Part shown: piece after piece, positions 60,881 through 64,000 of the stretch
How positions within the stretch are numbered: position 1 is the stretch's first letter
Layout: each line of letters starts with the position of its first letter
Assembly (NCBI GenBank): GCA_003481745.1
Contig: QULP01000001.1
Location: 1 to 64,000, forward strand
Length of the DNA stretch: 64,000 nucleotides
Source: Firmicutes bacterium OM04-13BH
GTDB lineage: Bacteria > Bacillota > Clostridia > Lachnospirales > Lachnospiraceae
Reading direction: 5' to 3'
Translations under genes and position numbers: made by a program
Notes under the pieces: model-generated
Database searches by the model: none
What the model was told of the DNA's origin: nothing
What the model saw: only the letters and a program-made list of their open reading frames with translations

Positions 60881-62029
60881 TTATTTATACGACTGATTCG
60901 GCATATGATATTTCTGGTTGAATTCCTGTTTGATTGTCTCCAATCGTGCCTGGTCTTCAATCCTCTGCTTTCTTGCATTTTCCTGAATCTGTCTTGTCTC
61001 ATCTATTCCATTTACAATTGTCTTCCAGGTATTTTCCAGTGTTTCTGTTTTTATGGAACTCCCTGAAGCTAATTGTGCCGTGAGCTTTGACTGCTCTACA
61101 GTATTTCTTGCATTACGCATTAATAACTCATTCGTTTTCTGGTCAAGCGCTGACATTGCTTCTGCCTGCACACGCTGACGCTTCAACATAATTGTCTGTG
61201 CAAGTGCCTGCTTGAATACCGGAAGTGTAATGATAAACGCTGAATTAATCTTTCGAACCAGATTCATATTACTAAATTCCATGGTCTTAATCATTGGAAT
61301 GGACTGCATTGCCACATTTTCTGCTGTACGCAAATCTTGGGTTCTCTGCTCTAACATCATTAAGGACTGATTTAGACTGGTAATTTCAAACTGAATTGAC
61401 TGATCACCGGTTGTTTCCATATCCGCCTGACGCTCGGCGATATAATTTTCAATTTCCTTACAGCCCTGCTCTCCTGCCAGAATATATTTTACCAGTTCAT
61501 GATAATAATTGACATTCGCCTGAAACATTTCATCCAGTTTTCGGTTTGATTGCCGGATTTCCGCTTCGTATTTCTTTAACTGAACATAGATTTTATCAAC
61601 TTCATCCCCCATGGTATGATATTTATCTATAATTTTATCCAGCTGTTTTCTTAAATTCCCAAACAATTTTCCAAACAGACCCGGATTCTCTTTCAACTCA
61701 TCAATATCAAACTGATTCATAATTTTTGTGAGTGTATTCAACAATTCACTGGAATCATCCAGTTGCGACATGTTTGTATTATTTAACACAACATCGGAGG
61801 CACGAGAAATTTCTTCTGCAACTTCAGAACCAAACGATACAATTGTGTCTAAATTATAGACTTCTATTGTACTGACAATATCATCTACTTCTTTTGAGTT
61901 GGTGAGCGTCGTATTTAACTGCTGACGGTCTGCAACAATATCATATTGTTTTACCTCTTCTATCTCATTTTTTTCCGGAACAACAACATCACCTGTCATT
62001 GCCTCTGGTTTTCCAAAATCAAGTCCCAT
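60881..62029 (-). CDS. telA: Toxic anion resistance protein TelA (YceH-like)
   Basis: A 382-residue mostly helical protein with the TelA pattern: NTNMSQLDDSSELLNTLTKIMNQFDIDEL, GLFGKLFGNLRKQLDKII, and a long coiled region ending in QENARKQRIEDQARLETIKQEFNQKY. TelA proteins confer tellurite and antimicrobial tolerance through an unknown mechanism. It follows the YceG-like gene by three bases. Confidence 0.93.
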   Translation of the reverse strand: MGLDFGKPEAMTGDVVVPEKNEIEEVKQYDIVADRQQLNTTLTNSKEVDDIVSTIEVYNLDTIVSFGSEVAEEISRASDVVLNNTNMSQLDDSSELLNTLTKIMNQFDIDELKENPGLFGKLFGNLRKQLDKIIDKYHTMGDEVDKIYVQLKKYEAEIRQSNRKLDEMFQANVNYYHELVKYILAGEQGCKEIENYIAERQADMETTGDQSIQFEITSLNQSLMMLEQRTQDLRTAENVAMQSIPMIKTMEFSNMNLVRKINSAFIITLPVFKQALAQTIMLKRQRVQAEAMSALDQKTNELLMRNARNTVEQSKLTAQLASGSSIKTETLENTWKTIVNGIDETRQIQENARKQRIEDQARLETIKQEFNQKYHMPNQSYK

Positions 62030-62032
62030 ACC

Positions 62033-64000
62033 TCATACTCCCTTTCCTAATAGTTTATCCCGCCATTTTCTTACCCATGTATTTCCCAGAAAATGATTAA
62101 AATCCGGAATTTGTAAATCATATTTATACTCTCCTATCTGATATTCATCAAATAGTTTACGATTAAAATATTTTTCAATACTCTGATAACCGGTTGGTAC
62201 AAAAAACGCCACATCAAATCCTGCCAGATTTAAAAATGCGGTTAAAATGGTATCCTCCAGTGAAATCATTTTTTCTCCTGTGTGAATCAGAACCGCTTTC
62301 GGGTTTTCTTTTGTAAAATCAAATGCCTGTAATAGCCTTACTACTTCCTTTGGCAGATTTAAAACCGTCGATACAATCGTATACTCTGTCCCATTTTCAA
62401 ATGTTCCACTAATAACCCTGCTTTTTATTAACTGCTCCAGCTTATCTAAAATATAATCCTGCATCTCCTCTCGAAGCATTGCATAAGGATAACTCGGATG
62501 ATTCTTTATCTTATTTTTATGAAGTCTCTCATTTTTCCAAAATTCTGTTGCATAAGGCTTCATTAGGTTTTCATCCGTTGCCTGTAAAAAAGGAAAATGC
62601 TTTACTACAAATGTATTTTCTGTAATTAATTCTTTTATTGAAGTCCAATATGCTGTTTCATCTCCGTTTTTTATGCCACACACTTTTGCAAAAATCACAG
62701 GAAGATTGACAATATCCTGTGTAGTACTGAAATTCGGACGATATTTTAATTCCTCTTTCCATAAAATTCCAATCTCTTCATACGTTGTTTTTAAATTAAT
62801 CACACTAGCATTTTGATACTGTTGATTTCGATAAATTCCGGTATCCTGATATAAAATCGTATCCAGTTCTCGTTCCGCCTGATATGCAACGGTTCCCATT
62901 TGAACATCTACATTTTCCCTTGGAATTTTTTTGATATTCAAAGTTTCAGAATAATTTTCTTCATATAATAAAGGATCTTCCAACTCTCCCTTTCCTGTTC
63001 TCTGTGGATTTAAAATCAATACATCTACCGGAAGTCTCGCCAACATCCGAAGAAAAAGAGCTTCATTCTCTGTAACCTGCGCCGTCATATAAAAAAAGCA
63101 GGCAATCTCAGGCATCTTCCAGTTTTTAAATAGTATACTTTGATATCTCTTAGTCCAGCAAAGCAGATACACTGCCTGATTCAGCAAACGGTTTAAATTC
63201 ACTCCTGACTTTTTACTCTCCGAAAACATCACATCCATAAACGCTTTTATCAATAGTCTCTGCAATTCTACATTTTCAGGAACTTTTAAATTAGAAGATA
63301 AATCCAATAACATCTGTTCTAAATTCATATAATTTTTTCTTCTGACAGATGAAATTTCCTCTGGCTGTGGAAGTGGAATTTTCTCATCTATTGCAACCAG
63401 ATTTCGCTTACTTTCTGCTATGCTTTGGTAAAACAAAAATAATTGATTTGCATATGTCAGCTTATCTTCCACTCCATTTATCAGACAATAACAATTATAA
63501 AAGAAGCTGTTATCTGTCCCTCTCGTTGAGACATTTTTCTGTATATCCTCTAAAGCCTTTCCCTCTATCCACGCATTTGTACAATTTTTATAAGAAGAAG
63601 CTCTTCCATATAAACGTTCTCGTTCAAACGCTTCCTGCATCTGTATTCTTAACTGTTTCAAACTAAAATCAGCTGGAAAATTTGTTAGATCTGGGGCTTT
63701 CCATTCCTCGGACAACTGACTGGTCGAATCCAATTTGAGATAACAGTTATCTCCATGATATTGAAGTAAAACAACATCACATCCAGCTTTTGCCAACACC
63801 ACAATTAAAAGCAGTTCATACTGACTGATTTCACCCTCGTACAAAATTTTTGGTACTTTCTCTGTTCCAAGCAGATTCACAATCCTCTCAAACTTATAAT
63901 AAAGCCAGCACATAAATTTAATATATGCATTTTTGAGCATATTTTCATTTTTGCCGGATTTTCTTAAACTATCTAATGTATCATAAATAGAATATGCAAC
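62033..64000 (-). CDS. YceG-like protein of the Ter/Yce stress cluster (5' end off window)
   Basis: The frame from Met 63940 encodes 635 residues, but it stays open to the right edge in the same frame (20 more codons: VAYSIYDTLDSLRKSGKNEN), so the real start lies outside. It resembles B. subtilis YceG: ILYEGEISQYELLLIVVLAKAGCDVVLLQYHGD, ILILNPQRTGKGELEDPLLYEEN, and AVLIHTGEKMISLEDTILTAFLNLAGFDVAFFVPTGYQSIEK. The neighbouring TelA and TerD genes match the yce operon layout. Biochemical function unknown. Confidence 0.85.
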   Translation of the reverse strand, partial: VAYSIYDTLDSLRKSGKNENMLKNAYIKFMCWLYYKFERIVNLLGTEKVPKILYEGEISQYELLLIVVLAKAGCDVVLLQYHGDNCYLKLDSTSQLSEEWKAPDLTNFPADFSLKQLRIQMQEAFERERLYGRASSYKNCTNAWIEGKALEDIQKNVSTRGTDNSFFYNCYCLINGVEDKLTYANQLFLFYQSIAESKRNLVAIDEKIPLPQPEEISSVRRKNYMNLEQMLLDLSSNLKVPENVELQRLLIKAFMDVMFSESKKSGVNLNRLLNQAVYLLCWTKRYQSILFKNWKMPEIACFFYMTAQVTENEALFLRMLARLPVDVLILNPQRTGKGELEDPLLYEENYSETLNIKKIPRENVDVQMGTVAYQAERELDTILYQDTGIYRNQQYQNASVINLKTTYEEIGILWKEELKYRPNFSTTQDIVNLPVIFAKVCGIKNGDETAYWTSIKELITENTFVVKHFPFLQATDENLMKPYATEFWKNERLHKNKIKNHPSYPYAMLREEMQDYILDKLEQLIKSRVISGTFENGTEYTIVSTVLNLPKEVVRLLQAFDFTKENPKAVLIHTGEKMISLEDTILTAFLNLAGFDVAFFVPTGYQSIEKYFNRKLFDEYQIGEYKYDLQIPDFNHFLGNTWVRKWRDKLLGKGV

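Noticed and set aside
1..64000. CRISPR arrays, tRNA and rRNA genes
   Set aside because: No regularly spaced repeats, cloverleaf ends or rRNA-like conserved blocks were seen on reading.

Overview
The window reads as chromosome of a low-GC, anaerobic, gut-type Firmicute, most likely a Lachnospiraceae member. This is inferred from gene content (rubrerythrin/superoxide reductase defence, NAD-linked formate dehydrogenase, clostridial conjugative-element remnants, a Spo0A-C-type small protein) and from strong AGGAGG ribosome sites and A/T-rich promoters. No rRNA, tRNA or CRISPR array was seen. Almost all genes lie on the minus strand; the exceptions are the mob genes, one XRE regulator, a transposase remnant, fdhD, and a TerD-like/AIM24 pair.

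Region 1 (1-8200) is redox and oxidative-stress defence. It holds a thioredoxin / rhodanese / CoA-disulfide-reductase operon and a short-chain dehydrogenase carrying a frameshift. Both have an identical promoter layout with a Crp/Fnr-like palindrome 21 bp upstream of a TATAAT. Next come a PerR-like operon (regulator, a four-domain flavin reductase-rubredoxin-rubrerythrin fusion with an internal ribosome site, a frameshifted desulfoferrodoxin, and rubredoxin), then yaaA, bcp and small proteins.

Region 2 (8200-23300) is a worn mobile region. It contains an oriT-like leader with mobC and a MOBP relaxase, a few housekeeping-type genes (YaiI, SRAP), and an ISL3-type transposase remnant. It also carries an antimicrobial-response module (XRE, VanRS-like two-component system, MacAB-like exporter, lipoprotein, D-Ala-D-Ala carboxypeptidase, winged-helix protein). 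After it come fragments of a conjugative element: CD1108-like CHAP protein, a 21-residue tandem-repeat protein, a YodL/DUF4316-like protein, a helicase piece and a truncated ssb, joined by deletion junctions. No integrase or type IV secretion genes are visible, so the element looks immobile on its own.

Region 3 (23300-36800) holds a LysR-linked flavodoxin/hydrolase/carboxymuconolactone-decarboxylase-cupin set, a two-gene ABC exporter with relics of a duplication beside it, and a sensory pair in which a solute-binding lipoprotein fused to a 5'-nucleotidase-C-like domain precedes a large hybrid histidine kinase. A PAS protein and adenosine deaminase follow.

Region 4 (36800-49400) is a molybdenum-cofactor and formate dehydrogenase island: mobA, mogA/moaB, moaA, MOSC, fdhD, a ModE-like regulator, mobB, moeA, a second molybdopterin-binding protein, and fdhA-nuoF-nuoE. 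The fdhA product has Cys, not selenocysteine, at the active site.

Region 5 (49500-64000) has a DMT transporter, a RelA/SpoT-domain protein and a tellurite/stress (Ter/Yce) cluster: Lon-like AAA ATPase without protease, TrmH methyltransferase, a divergent TerD-like protein, AIM24 protein, a Ca2+ P-type ATPase, three canonical TerD proteins, TelA and a YceG-like protein running off the right edge. A family of structured intergenic repeats is scattered through regions 4 and 5.
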